Assembly (NCBI GenBank): GCA_963682055.1
Contig: OY821744.1
Coordinates: forward strand, 30,046,967-30,110,966
Reading direction: 5' to 3'
DNA length: 64,000 nucleotides
Source of the DNA: Primula veris
Lineage: Eukaryota > Streptophyta > Magnoliopsida > Ericales > Primulaceae
Position numbers and translations under genes: made by a program. Shown piece by piece: positions 10,801 through 21,500 of the stretch (its first letter is position 1; the number at the start of each line of letters is the position of its first letter). Under the pieces are notes generated by a model. The model was not told the DNA's origin, ran no database searches, and was given only the letters and a program-made list of their open reading frames with translations.

Positions 10801-13747
10801 CGACTATAGCTGCTCTGTGCTGTACCGAGACTTTTCTGCTTCTCTGTGCTATTGGCTTGTACTCGGCGTTTACACTTAGGTGGTGGCATGCTGTAGTGGG
10901 GTCTAGGCCCGGCATGTCTTTAGGGCTCCAGGCGAATTTATCAATGTTGCTGAAAAGGAACGCTTCTAACTCCTCGGATTCCTGTTTTGGAAGGTTATCG
11001 CCGAGGAGGAAATAGTGCTCCTCGTCCATATCCGGGATATACACCTTCCTAAGTGTCTCTCCTACTTGTTCTTCGACAACCCTTTCGGCTTTGGATATTT
11101 GGCTGATCAGCTTCTTTGTGCTGGTGGGTTGTTCCACAGGGCTTCGTTGTTTTTGGAGGGTCGCGGTGATGTCCTCGCAGCGTCTTGAATCTTCTTGACA
11201 TCCTCTGGCTGTCTCGATCGCCCCCCTATCATTCGGGTATTTGACCTTTTGGTGATAGGTCGAGGGTATGGCCTTCATGGCATGTAGCCAAGGTCGGCCC
11301 AATATTGCGTTGTGCCCAGAATGGTCGTCGACCACTAAGAACTCCACGGGAACCGACATGGACCCTGTTGTGACACTGAGGACGATCTTACCCAAAGGTT
11401 TGGTCGTTTCGGAGATGAATCCGATCAGTGTGACATCGGTAGGCTGAAGATCTTGCAGCTTGAGTTCCATCTTGTCGAAAAGCTCTTTGTACATGATATC
11501 ACAAGAGGCTCCTTGGTCGACAAGTACCCTGCCGACTGTGTCTAGGCCGATTTGAACACGGAGGTTAATGGCGTCACCGTGGGGGTATATCACCCCTTCT
11601 TCGTCAAGATCCGAAAAAGAAATGGGCGGATATCGTCGTGGTGTGCACTGTCGTTTTGAAGTCGACGCCTGTGATGTCTTGGCTACTTGGCTAAAGTGGG
11701 CCAGCTGCCGTTGTCGTGATCGTTCCCCGCCTGGGCCCTTGGGTCGTGACATATGAACGACATTGATCGTTTTGCCTTGCCGGTTGTCAGATCCCTCGAT
11801 GGCCAGTTGTTTGCCTTTATTCCCAGCTCCTTTGATGAACTTGGCTAGGTATCCTGCATCGCCCCACTGGTTCATTCTCCATCGTAGGTTACGGCAATGC
11901 TCAGTGAGATGGCCGTGATCCTCGTGATATGCGCAGAAGAGCTTGGAATCTCTCTGACTGGGGGGAGAGATGATCGGTTGTGGTCGGGAATACCAACTTT
12001 CTCTGCATATCTCCTTGAGGATATCTTCAGCAGACAGGTTGAAAGTGTATCGCAGTTCGACCGGTCCGAAAGTGTTTCGGAGTTCCCTCTCTTGGGGCCG
12101 AACCTGTTGAAATGGCTTGGGTGGCATCGGGTAGGTGAGCTGGAGCGGTTTATGTTCGTTGGTCGGTGTTGGGTATGCAATCTGGAGCGGTTTAGGCTCT
12201 AGTGCTCGTGGTCGCTCTCCCCTGCTATGGACCTCGGGCTCTTTGCCCTTTCTGGTCGGTTGGAATGCTTCTCCCCTGCTATTTCTAACTCTTTTGCGAC
12301 CCACCTGTGCCTCACGGACCGACTCTCTTCTTGGTAGAGTTCGGTTTAGGAAACGCAGTTCGTCGTTTTTATCGGTGAGGTGGGTACAATAGGCTAGCAG
12401 GGAATCAGTGGTCGGGAAGTTTTTGCCTATGAACTTCCTTCTCGCCCAATAGCCATTAGGGATGGAATTGATAAAGTTTTGGATGGCTATATTATTGGCG
12501 TATCGTGGAATCTGGTTTGCTACGTCGATGAAACGTATGCAGTAATCGTTGAGCCTTTCATTTGGCATCATCGTCATTTTAAGAAGGGTTTCGATACTAA
12601 CCTTCTTTTTTCGATGAGCAGCGTACCGGGTGGAGTACGCTCTTAGCAGTTCTGCCCAGTTTCTAATGGAGCCCCGTGGTAAGTTATGATACCATGACGA
12701 AGCCTCTTGACCCAAGCTGTTTTTGAAAAATTTGCACATCAGTGCATGGTCGTCACTCCACAGTTCCATCTTCGTCTTGTAGTGCCTCAGATGGTCGATA
12801 GGGCAACTCTTTCCATCATAGAGCCTGAATTCGGGGATGACGAACCCCATAGGATTACGGTACCGCGTGATATGTTCAGCACACGGGGTTTCTTGGCATA
12901 CGTTCCAAGCCTGTTGGAACGCGTCATCCGTGACTTGGTAGGGGGGAGGGTATCCTTCCTGATGTGGTGGTGGGCCATATCCCTCCCCGATCCTGTAATC
13001 GGGATATCTATCGTCCTTCGTGTTTGTGTGGACACGTTCCATATGTGTGTTCGGATGGACGATAGTTATTGGGACATTGCCCCCTTGGTGGGGGACTCTT
13101 GTATCGGTTCGCCGACCCGCTGCCTCCAGGGCGGCCCTGTAGGCAGAATCTTCCACTTCATGGCGTGGGTCTTTGTTGGGTTGGATAACTGGCAATACGA
13201 CGCCGGCCGCTGTCATGGCCGTCATGCATGCCGCCAGCTGAGCTTGTAGCTGTGTGTAGTTCCTTTCATCGGCTAATGGAACGACATGTTGTACCTCCAC
13301 CGTGGGTGGTGTAATCATCCTCGGAGAATTAGTCGGCAGTCGTGGCGACTGTCCGAGTACATGTTCCTCGGGCATGCCAAACTGATGAGCCTCGTCCGTT
13401 TGTAAACGGGCACCAGAGTTGACCGAGGTCGTGGGCAAAGGGACTCTTGAGCTCGGCCCTGCTTGGGACCCGGTTAAGCGTCTTCGTGCACGCCTTAATA
13501 CGGGCACGTCTTGTTCGTCATCCGAGGACGAAATGTGTTCGTCGACAATTCCTTCGATGAAATGTCGGGGGGGTTCGACCGGTTGTTCTTGGTTTGCGTA
13601 GGAGTTTGTTGGTTGGTTTCCGGATTGGATAACTTCATATCTGTCGCGGATAGCGAGTAGATCGTCGAGGTCTTGTTGGCTAATTTGCGTGTTTTGGTTA
13701 TTGGTTTCTACTATCTCGGGATGGGTTTCCTCTACATTGGTAACCAT
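7829..13747 (-). CDS. Gag-Pol polyprotein of the Tat element
   Basis: One ORF of 1972 residues makes the structural and enzymatic proteins for reverse transcription and integration. Domain order: Gag core about 300-465; a CHHC zinc knuckle (C605, H608, H613, C618); protease about 730-840 with Asp744 in a D-Q-G triad instead of D-S/T-G; reverse transcriptase about 960-1140 with YIDD near 1118; a degenerate first RNase H about 1230-1380; an archaeal-type second RNase H about 1395-1520 with D, E, D, D in HVDGSA, NNEAEYE, SSDSM and NAHADA; integrase with an HHCC zinc domain about 1621-1665 and D-D-E in AIDLVG, VADNGT and GQAEVSN; then a C-terminal tail. No frameshift or stop is present. The double RNase H is the mark of the Tat lineage. 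The DQG protease triad appears, from memory, in other plant Tat proteases, so it need not mean inactivity. Confidence 0.95.
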   Translation of the reverse strand: MVTNVEETHPEIVETNNQNTQISQQDLDDLLAIRDRYEVIQSGNQPTNSYANQEQPVEPPRHFIEGIVDEHISSSDDEQDVPVLRRARRRLTGSQAGPSSRVPLPTTSVNSGARLQTDEAHQFGMPEEHVLGQSPRLPTNSPRMITPPTVEVQHVVPLADERNYTQLQAQLAACMTAMTAAGVVLPVIQPNKDPRHEVEDSAYRAALEAAGRRTDTRVPHQGGNVPITIVHPNTHMERVHTNTKDDRYPDYRIGEGYGPPPHQEGYPPPYQVTDDAFQQAWNVCQETPCAEHITRYRNPMGFVIPEFRLYDGKSCPIDHLRHYKTKMELWSDDHALMCKFFKNSLGQEASSWYHNLPRGSIRNWAELLRAYSTRYAAHRKKKVSIETLLKMTMMPNERLNDYCIRFIDVANQIPRYANNIAIQNFINSIPNGYWARRKFIGKNFPTTDSLLAYCTHLTDKNDELRFLNRTLPRRESVREAQVGRKRVRNSRGEAFQPTRKGKEPEVHSRGERPRALEPKPLQIAYPTPTNEHKPLQLTYPMPPKPFQQVRPQERELRNTFGPVELRYTFNLSAEDILKEICRESWYSRPQPIISPPSQRDSKLFCAYHEDHGHLTEHCRNLRWRMNQWGDAGYLAKFIKGAGNKGKQLAIEGSDNRQGKTINVVHMSRPKGPGGERSRQRQLAHFSQVAKTSQASTSKRQCTPRRYPPISFSDLDEEGVIYPHGDAINLRVQIGLDTVGRVLVDQGASCDIMYKELFDKMELKLQDLQPTDVTLIGFISETTKPLGKIVLSVTTGSMSVPVEFLVVDDHSGHNAILGRPWLHAMKAIPSTYHQKVKYPNDRGAIETARGCQEDSRRCEDITATLQKQRSPVEQPTSTKKLISQISKAERVVEEQVGETLRKVYIPDMDEEHYFLLGDNLPKQESEELEAFLFSNIDKFAWSPKDMPGLDPTTACHHLSVNAEYKPIAQRSRKVSVQHRAAIVAEVQKLLEAGAIREVYYPKWLSNPVVVPKKNGKERVCIDFTNLNKACPRDHFPLPRIDQLVDATAGAERMTFLDAYSGYHQIPLACEDQEKTSFISPLGNYCYTVMPFGLRNAGATYQRMITRVCRDHIGKTMEVYIDDMVVKSERATSHLQDIRDVFRTLGQHKLKLNASKCAFGVSKGKFLGHMVSRRGIEANPDQITALRNLAAPKNKKQVQELTGMMAALSRFISRSADKGRSFFESLKKNRKFVWDPECEVSFNNLKEYLRTLPLLVRPNKGDILACYLAVSTTAVSAVILREEGREQFPIYFVSKTLVEAETRYLPLEKLCLALVVATRKLPHYFIAHQVRVYTKFHIKESLRRTDISGRVAAWGVELSQFHIEFAPRHAIKGQVLADFVAEFTEGYDEPLALSPQSHWQIHVDGSATKDGSGAGIVLKSREGAIIEKSIKLGFRATNNEAEYEAMINGMLIARSLGCSHLIASSDSMLIVNQAIGEYQAKDDRMILYQEKVQSLMATFEQCELVRINRTENAHADALATLASTLTLTDSRSITVELLPTPSIMKRVNRVTSIQYELGWMEDMTHYLRSGTLPVDKIKAMKIERKSPRFWLSEDDKLYKSSYRGPHLLCVPTELQLPVLEEIHEGSCGAHIKGRSLANKAVTQGYWWPYIKRDADAYVQRCDKCQRFAKIPRLPSSMMTPVSAPWPFAQWAIDLVGKLPRAPGNVEYLIVATDYFTKWVEAKPLREIKASNVKQFIWEYIITRFGIPYAIVADNGTQFKDANLQLWYEELGIRKFYSTPTYPQGNGQAEVSNRTILDGIKTTLEQAKGRWPERLLNVLWSCRTTPKTGTKETPFSLAYGVEAIIPTKIGLPTLRTTLVEQGNNEQRMREELDMIDEKREIAALTLAKYQQSVKQTYDKRVKGSKEFMVGELVLRRVTVYTRNEIHGKLSPTWEGPYEIVKRTSPVSYKIKSALFANSRGEKNSWNVANLKKYYV

Positions 13748-13806
13748 TGTCGCTCGTCTGGCAGAGTATTGGTATTCGAATTCTAAACTAGTTGGGAACT
13801 AGATGA

Positions 13807-13824
13807 TTCCCGAAGACGGCGCCA
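13807..13824 (-). other. tRNA primer-binding site
   Basis: On the minus strand the 18 bases TGGCGCCGTCTTCGGGAA begin two bases after the LTR end. TGGCGCCG is the usual start of the primer-binding site in Tat and Athila elements, normally matched to the 3' end of a tRNA. I did not match it to a specific tRNA. Confidence 0.85.
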
Positions 13825-13826
13825 TT

Positions 13827-14395
13827 TGATAAAGCCATAACTTTGGTCGGTTGCGTTAGGCTTTTCAACAAAGATAAAAATGACAAATCGACCGTGAATA
13901 AATGATGCTTCCTGATCTTTATTATGACTCGGATTCTTGTCCTTGTTCGGACTATTACACTTGTTCGGATTCGTATTCCGATTTTACAATTATGCTCGAT
14001 ATAACTATTTAATCTCTCGTCTTGATCTTTCTCCTCTTTTACTCGATGCTCGGCTGTCTTTTCTCGGTTTGTTTCTTGAAGTGATATGCTTTGGTTAGTT
14101 TCTCTCTTTTCTTAACTTCTCTCTATATTTTTTGGATAGATTTTCTGGTCATTTTCTAGGAGGGGTAGTGGGCTATTTATAGGCAACTGCGCCTTCTAGG
14201 ATAGTGACAAATGTCTTCATCCCAAGGATTTCTCAGACAAGGGTCCCCCTTTGATTGGGCTTGGGCTTTGTGTTGTAGCCCCTCAATCCCTACAACCAAT
14301 ATGAGATGACCCATTTAAGCGTTGGATGCCCATTTATAAAGTGGGTTGATTATGACCCGAATAAAATATTCGGGTCTGATTTTTGTGTTCTATCA
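13827..14395 (-). repeat. 5' LTR of the Tat element (569 bp)
   Basis: The LTR is bounded by short inverted ends, TGATA at 13827 and TATCA at 14391-14395, giving the TG...CA ends normal for LTRs. It is followed on the minus strand by two bases and then the primer-binding site, which fixes the inner edge. A TATA box (14181-14173, minus) sits inside. The outer edge rests on the TGATA/TATCA symmetry only, because the partner LTR is outside the window. The 5 bases after it (14396-14400, CTTCC) should be one copy of the target duplication. Confidence 0.85.
14173..14181 (-). promoter_or_regulatory. LTR promoter TATA box
   Basis: Read on the minus strand this is TATAAATAG, a near-consensus TATA box inside the LTR. 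It would start the genomic RNA about 30 bases further on, near 14145, leaving a short R-U5 before the primer-binding site. The start itself is inferred. Confidence 0.6.
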
Positions 14396-15400
14396 CTTCC
14401 GGTTTTGATTACCATGTACATCATCTTCTCAAATAACCATTTATAAATAAGAATAAAGATACATGCAATTTTGTAATACTAAAAATTTTATGTTATTTAA
14501 CGTCAAAATTGTAAAGTTTAAAAATTAGTCACATAGTTAGTATGTTAAATTATATAAATAATTTTTAAAATTTATAATTTCGATATTTAAAATATACTAA
14601 TTTCACGTTACAAAATTACACATATTTTAATTGTTTCTTATAAATTGAGACAGATAAAATACTAATAGAAAGTGCTCATATATGTTAAATTTAATACATG
14701 AGGAAAAGTTTGGGAAACCAACTTATTATTAAGAATAGTACTGTATATATATATAATGGGATGAAGCCACATAAGCCATTTTGTTCTTGCACAATTCTTA
14801 GTATGGGTAAAAATCTACTCAATTATTCTAAACTTAATTTAATAACCACAAAGATGCCCTCACTTAATAATTCTAAAAAATTGTAAATTATAAACCAGCA
14901 TATATAACTAATATATCCGCAATAGAATCATATTCACTGTTTCAACTATTTTTAAAAAAAAAAAATTATTAAAATTTAACCAAGAATATCTAACACGACC
15001 AAGGGAGTATTACATTTTATACGAGTATGGTTTTGGGATGTCACCCCTTGTGTCGCCACCTAAGGTATTTTCTACATAAGAAACAATTTTTATGAGCGAG
15101 ATTAAATGGCTGCTTGTGTCTCAGAATAAGCAGAGCAAACATAATCAGTGCTTCGATATCGAAAAACGAAAAAGACAAGTGTTAAATATGGCAAATAGTT
15201 ATAGGAGTATTATTTTTTGATTATTTTGATAATTTAAAGCATAATTATTTTGCAAAAAATAAGAAGCTTCATCTTCCTGATGCATTTTTACTGTCTGCCA
15301 TACTTTTTCAGTCAGAAAAATATGTATTTTTTTTATTTTATTTTTGAAATAATATAATTTTGTATGTTATATTTTTGTTTTAATGTTTTGAAATCAGTAT

Positions 15401-15750
15401 CGAACGATTAACACTACCGTGAATCTAGTTCATTATTATTTAGGGTGTGTCACATACTAAAAACATAACATATATTAATAAACCCAAAAATATATATCCT
15501 AAAATTAATTCAAAATTAAAACTAAAAAATACTAAAAATCTAACAGATATTAATGAACCCAAAAATATATACCCCAAAATTAATTTAAAATTAAAACTAA
15601 AAAATATTATTGGTTGACACACCATAAATAATATTGCATTTTGGAATGAACACCGAACGATTAACATTATCGTGAATCTAATAGACTATTATTTTGGTTA
15701 TGTCACATACTAAAACCTAACAGTTATTAATAAACCAAAAAATATACTTA
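15401..15750. repeat. Imperfect direct repeats, two nested periods
   Basis: CGAACGATTAACA followed by the same 50-60 bases occurs at 15401 and 15654, a period of 253. Inside it, a unit of about 75 bp containing ATTAATAAACCCAAAAATATA occurs at about 15470 and 15548, with a partial third copy at about 15725. It looks like a locally duplicated repeat of unknown class. Confidence 0.75.
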
Positions 15751-15899
15751 ATGGATCCAATTGGGATAGGATTTTGTTGCCTTAAAAATTCAAGACAGAT
15801 TGACTTGAAATTTTCATGACATCGAAATCATAACCCCGTATTCCACGTTACACCACCTTAATCACATCACAATTCACATGCCTTGCATTTCTCTATATT

Positions 15900-16110
15900 A
15901 CTACTCATTATTCATTTACTATTTAATTAAGTGTAATTTTGATCGGTCAAAAACTTATATTAAAATTATCGGAATAAATTTTTTAAAAAGTTGATCATAT
16001 AGTTTAAATGTTAAATTTAAAAAAAATTATTTTCAACAATTTTGATACAAATTATAACCCGATTAAAATTACAACAATTAAATGATAACGGAGGGAGCGG
16101 TTTAAACTTT
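15900..16110. mobile_element. Decayed Stowaway-like MITE
   Basis: Internal phrases (GATCGGTCAAAAACTTATAT, TTGATCATATAGTTTAAATG, CAATTTTGATACAAATTATA) match the Stowaway element at 53540-53794 in the same order, and the right end reads ACGGAGGGAGC, close to the Stowaway end. The left end is not recognisable, so the border is approximate. Confidence 0.6.
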
Positions 16111-16992
16111 AAATTGCCGGCAAGTTGGTTATTATACGATAAAATGAAGCTGATTCATTGATTGGATAAACATGGGCCAAAGGGGACGACACAAGTTTGA
16201 AATTTTGCTTGTTAATTTAGTACAAGAATGCACTTCAAAACAGTTTGACTAATTAAATTACTACATAGTTCTGTCCTTTTTCTTTCCTCATATTTTTAAC
16301 ATTCTAGAATCATTTCTTCTAGTGTTTCAAAGTAGAAAACAGCTAGCATTACTAATACATATGCTAAGGTTTAAAAAAGTCTATATTAGGTAATATGTCA
16401 CTCTTGCATTACATACACCACCCCAGGCGTGGAAAAATTTCTTCAGCTCCAAATTAAACGTGACTTTTCATAGAATCTAGCTCTAAAGGAAAGTTCCGTA
16501 ACACAACCACAAATCTATAAATTTCTTTCTAATCTCTTGAATAAATATATTTTTACTAAACAACACAAAAACCTTTTTAAGTAACAAGATCATAAGTGAA
16601 AATAGAGTCTAATGACATCACCAACTCATTGGAAAGCTATTGCAAGACACCAAAGCCAAGGCCAAAGCAGTTTTGCTTACAATTAAACCAAATTTCAGGC
16701 GAATCCAAATTTCAGACTGAATTTTGTCAATCCAAGGACTGAAATTATATACATAAATAATTTCGTCACTTGGATAGGCAAAAGAAATGTCTCTAGAAAA
16801 ATTGCTTAAAAGTTGAATTGCAGAAGCATTTTTGTGAACAAGTACAGAGTAACTCGAATTGTACTAAAACACAACCCAGTCTATTAATTGCTTAATCACC
16901 AAAGTTGAGCGTAAAGGAAACCGTTGTTTGCTACAAATATGATTTCCATAACTTCTACATTAACAGTACCAATCAACACAAACATCAATACA

Positions 16993-19900
16993 CTACTTTT
17001 TGGCATAAGAAATAGCAATGGGGTTTTCAGCACGAATTTTGAATCCCTGTAGGCCTTCCATGGCAATAGAGGACTGCATATCATCACCATACTCTACAAA
17101 AGCAATACCGGGTTTTGCATCAATAAGACGAACTTCTCTATAACCGGGATATGCAGAGAACAGCACTTCCAGCATCATCTTTGTTGTCTCCCTCGGTAGA
17201 TTTTGTATAAATAATAAATTGTTTGGGGCTGCTGGTTCCTCTTGTCCCCCTGGCTTAGCATACGAACCCTACATACATATGTACACATGACATATCAGAC
17301 TGGTTTTGTATTTATCAATACACTAAGAAGGAAAATTATAGGTCATATTTTGACGGGGGAAAATAAGAAAAATGAATTACTAAATAGCCAGACAATAATG
17401 ACTCTAAGCTTGTGTTTAAATTTTAAGCATCTTTCACATCGCAGATCGCATCTTGTCTGCGACAATTGCAAAAGATAAACCTTCTTCTCAAGGAAAGGGT
17501 CATAGATTAGCGTGTTAGATAATATGGTGAGTTAAATACATAAATACTAAAATCTAAGTAAACTTTAAAAAAGTTTGCAGCTTCTGCTTCTTCAGTAAAA
17601 CTAAAGTCTGAACCACTAATCAGTGGAACTGTTTCACACTTTCACTACATCATTTTATGCGAGCATGAGAGTTAATTAAGAGTGCAGAAAACTTACAATG
17701 GGTCCACCATTAGCATTGGCTCTGACACCATTAGCAGAAGTGCTTTGCGGTCCTTCAGCTTTTCTTTTTTTTTCAGCTGTAAAATAGAATTCAATCACAA
17801 GAAACAATTCAGCATAGTTTTGACAAACGAACAAAGAGATCGAGATAATAAAGCATCCAATCACTTCAAATCTACTGGAGTGTTAAATGACAGAATCTGG
17901 ATTTCAAAGAATTAAAACCAATAGTTGTAGTTCATTCTGAAAGGGAACATGTAAGATGATATAGACAATAAGATGAGTGTTGACTCAACTACTAAAGCCC
18001 GTAATTTGTAATTCTACTCTAAATATATATTTATCGATGAATAAACATATGATTGAACAGATGGATTATGGACGATGCCAATTACCCGCTTAAGCTATAA
18101 GTGGAACTTGATTTTTACTAAGAGTGACTATGGAAGACAATTACTTGCATGCTTGATTATTTCTCATCTCCTGTTAGACAAATTCATTATACTCTATGAA
18201 TGGTCCCTACACTGTTAAAAGTGTAAACCTGATTGTTTGTAATGTGATAATGTCATGAAATTCATACATGCTTGGTTTTTTCTCAACTCTTTCTAAAATA
18301 ATTGTATATACCATATAAGAAACTTGAATGTTCACAATGTCATGAATTTCTAAATCTTTGCTCCTGTTAATTCATTATTCAGTTTCTGGCTACGAAGATT
18401 TCAGATTCAGAATTCATATCATAAAATTCTCAAACCTAATTTCAAACCAACAAAGCTAGACCTTTTCTAAGACAGATGCATGGAACAGCCTACAACAAGG
18501 TAGAGTGGAGGACCAGAAAAATGAAGGTGAATGAGACAGCTCACCTTTTTCGTCTTGCTTCTTTTTCTTACTTTCATCACTGTCTTCTTCAGCCCTAGTA
18601 ATACAATCTGACTTGGTTTTTGCATATTGAATTCGCTGCAATGGAGAAGAAAATGCAACACATGAAAAACACATTTACAATAGAGAAAATGTCAAACAGA
18701 ATTTCTGCAAAAAATTAACTTTGGTAAGGTTGAGTCTGCACCTCAACACAAATTTTGACACAAACTGACCAGTAAAGCAAAGTTGAACTTAAGAAAATAC
18801 GCAACCTACTGTTTTCTTGATAAACGGGGAAATATTACTTTTGTGCATTAATCTACTGTTTTCTTGATAAATGGGGAAATATTACTATTGTGCATTAATA
18901 TATCAGTTAAATAAATAGTACATAACAAAATAAGATTTCACAGACCAATCTACAAAAAAAGAACAATTAGTCCATCAAACTATCAAAATTTAAAATCTAT
19001 ACAACGAACCACACATCATAGTTCATGAGTGCTAAAATGTCAACGTTAAGGGTTTCGTACCAACTGTTTGATATCTATATTGTAAAAACTAATTGTTCCT
19101 TACAACGACATGACCTATGTTTCTTAATTGAATTTAAACACCGGTGTGCTAATTGTTTGAATACGTGTAAGTTGATATCTATATTGTAAAAACTTAATTG
19201 TATGGCGAAATTAATAATAAAATCCGATAGGCTGGTAAATTATATACAAAAGCAATATTTTTTCCCTGGTAAAAGTTGTGTATCTAGTTAATTGTGCATA
19301 ATATTGTAGAGTGGCATGGCCTAAAAAAAGGGGTAGATCATGTACATATACGAGTTACATTACCATGGGTTTATCATAAAAGGGGAAGTTTTGCATCTGT
19401 CTAACAGCACTAGTGGCAGCAGTCACCTCACTAAACACAACCCACGCCTGCCCTCGAAGTTTGTCTGTTTTCAACGCTACGATGTCTAATATCCTACCGT
19501 ATTGAGAGAACAAGGCATAAAGTGATCTCTTCAATTCTGATTAGAGAAAATAAAACATCAATACACCGAAAAAATTACAAGAAATAATCAGTAATTACAA
19601 ATTAGAAATTATAAATACCAAAAAAATGCAAATACTATAACCCCACATAACTATATGGAAAAGATTTACGACTGAAAAATTACGAGTCGGTTCAATGATA
19701 CCATTTATAAAAACAGGATAGTAACTGGCTAACCGCATAATATGATGCATGAAGTATCACTAGGGTTCTTTAAGTCTTGCCTAACAAAAGTTTTGACTGG
19801 CATCAAAACTTCTGCAAAATTATTTTGAGAGGGTTATCCTTTTATGTTGAACAGTATAGGTTTGTTTCGCTGCAGCTTCAACAAATGAGTTACTAGCTTC

Positions 19901-21391
19901 TTTCAGGATAAGAAATAAAATGGGTTCATTGGAAAATCCCCACCAAAGGGACACAAAGTATATAAACTTCAACAAGCTAAAAAGACTGACCTGACGGGAA
20001 CAAAAAACGGTCCTCGAGCCTCAGGCTTACAGAACATCTGAGGGTTCACGTTAGAAGAATACAAAATATTACTGTTTTCCTAACTATAATGTAACCTAAC
20101 AAACTATGAGGCTCATCATGTAATATACCATTCTTTTCTCTCCAAATACTATGAATAGTTGCAGTAACAACTAAGTTGGCTTCTCATTTTGTAACAATCA
20201 AAATTATCTATTTAGCCACTCACCCAAGTTACTTGCATAAAACTTCAGCCCTTACTAACTTTTCAAACATCAGCTGAGTACTCGTATACTCGGATGTAAA
20301 TAAGACCCAATAAATGTTTTTCCTTCATACCCGGCTAGTACTTTCACACAGCCGTTTCTTTTAACCTACTATTTGAAAGAAAAAGCAAATATTGGCTAAA
20401 CTTGTAGTTACCAAGAAACTCATTTCCCCCTTTCAAAAACTGTTTCCAGTTACTATTGTTTCACGTGTAAATATTATTATTATTTTCATTTTTTAAACGT
20501 TTCACGATTCCGTTTCACTTCCCACTTCTGTTTCCAAGCAACTATGCCGAAACCACTTAAAAAGAAACGAACTTTAACAGACCAACTCACGCCCCTTACT
20601 AGAAAAAACTTGAAACTGTTTTCAAGAATTTAAAAACAATAAAATCCTGCATCTGCTACCCCAGAAAAATTTGTGACCGAAACTGCGTATCTATTAAGGA
20701 CTTTATCGTCTTTTAGACAAATAACTCGCTTATTCAGTTATTTGTGACTCCGAAAAAAACTAAGTTCATCAGGATTAAGTTTTCTACATTTTCAGCCTAA
20801 AAGGCAAAAATTTAAGCTTGTAAGGGAAATGCCCAGCAACTTATAAAGCACTTAAAGAAAATAAACCGAGTGCAAAAACAGAAAACAAAACAATAATAGT
20901 TTAAAGAACTATTTTAATAAGATTTCATTTAACTTATCAAATGCCCTCAAATCTGGATATAGCAAGTTCAAAAAAAAAAATAGCAAGTAACAAAGAACTT
21001 AAATTTAAGGTAAAACTTTAAAAAACCCTTATGGTAGTAAATTCCTTAAGTTTATCAGCTGACAGAAAAATTTACAATTCAAATTAAAAACCCTAATTTA
21101 AAAGTCAACTAAATAGTATGCATTAGTGGGAGTAATTCCCATCAAATAAAAAAAAAACTTATTTTAGGATAAAATATTTGAACAGTGTTTCTTAGCTACC
21201 CTAAAATCTGCATATATTGAATTCCATTAAAAATTCAATATAAAGTAAAAATCAAAACAATTTAAACAATGATGAGAAATAGCAGCAATTGAAAAAATAT
21301 TGGGTTTTATTTTACCTTCTTTTTTGACTTTTTCGTTGAGATTCTTAATATAAATAGACTGATTTGGTAGAATATCTGCTGACATCATCAT
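16993..21391 (-). CDS. U2B'': U2 small nuclear ribonucleoprotein B'' (spliceosomal RRM protein)
   Basis: Five exons: 21391-21316, 19536-19364, 18635-18545, 17776-17697, 17268-16993. All borders are GT-AG and join in frame to 231 residues, matching the plant U2B'' length of about 232. RRM1 has RNP2 IYIKNL (13-18) and RNP1 RGQAWVVF (53-60). A Lys-rich linker with a putative nuclear signal ([18 protein letters not shown]) follows. RRM2 has LFIQNL (159-164) and PGIAFVEY (193-200), ending in YAKK. U2B'' binds stem-loop IV of U2 snRNA with U2A' and acts in branch-site recognition in the nucleus. Three ATGs in a row open the ORF and the first is used here. The close relative U1A is possible, but the overall fit and the start [13 protein letters not shown] favour U2B''. 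Confidence 0.95.
18806..18899. repeat. 47-bp tandem duplication in U2B'' intron 2
   Basis: CTACTGTTTTCTTGATAAA and the following bases occur at 18806 and again at 18853 with only two or three differences. A recent local duplication with no coding effect. Confidence 0.9.
18930..19220. repeat. Repeat-like segment in U2B'' intron 2
   Basis: GATATCTATATTGTAAAAACT is present twice, near 19068 and 19172, each followed by TTAATTGT or TAATTGT, within a stretch rich in phrases such as CTAATTGTT. It is probably an old non-autonomous transposon, but the ends are not clear. Confidence 0.4.
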
Positions 21392-21423
21392 CTCTTGTTA
21401 TATAAACCGCTTTTTATCGACAA

Positions 21424-21452
21424 TATATATATATTGATACAAATAGAGATAG

Positions 21453-21500
<48 letters not shown>
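21424..21500. repeat. (TA)n and (GA)n microsatellite upstream of U2B''
   Basis: A TA-rich stretch leads into (TA)12 or so at about 21455-21478 and then (GA)11 at 21479-21500. On the minus strand this is TC- then TA-repeat DNA 30-110 bases before the U2B'' start, so it is in the promoter or 5' leader. Pyrimidine dinucleotide runs are common in plant leaders. Confidence 0.9.

Larger units (their letters stand above)
1..14395 (-). mobile_element. Ty3/gypsy LTR retrotransposon, Tat lineage, cut by the left window edge
   Basis: Reading on the minus strand, the order is LTR (14395-13827), primer-binding site (13824-13807), one gag-pol ORF (13747-7829), a tandem array (7725-6976), then about 6 kb carrying plus-strand ORFs. 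Tat lineage is supported by the integrase placed after the RNase H, a second (archaeal-type) RNase H between the first RNase H and integrase, and extra ORFs between pol and the 3' LTR. The 3' LTR is not seen; no stretch of 1-7800 resembles 13827-14395, so it should lie left of position 1. The pyrimidine-rich DNA at 1-350 would read as a purine-rich tract on the element's strand, as expected near the 3' LTR. The uninterrupted pol suggests recent insertion. Both ends cannot be compared, so the age is unknown. Confidence 0.93.
14396..16992. other. Gene-free AT-rich DNA with decayed repeats
   Basis: No gene is supported between the retrotransposon and the U2B'' gene. The last few hundred bases before 16993 are probably the 3' untranslated region of U2B''. 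A repeat-rich patch at 15401-15750 and a decayed Stowaway relative near 15900-16110 are listed separately. A weak inverted pair, around 14445-14490 and 14600-14650, may be another old MITE. ORFs here are short and AT-driven. Confidence 0.6.

Noticed and set aside
8136..13601. Numerous plus-strand ORFs opposite gag-pol, including one of 180 residues at 12707-13249
   Set aside because: They are shadows of the conserved pol frame with no domains of their own. The real antisense genes start only beyond the pol stop.
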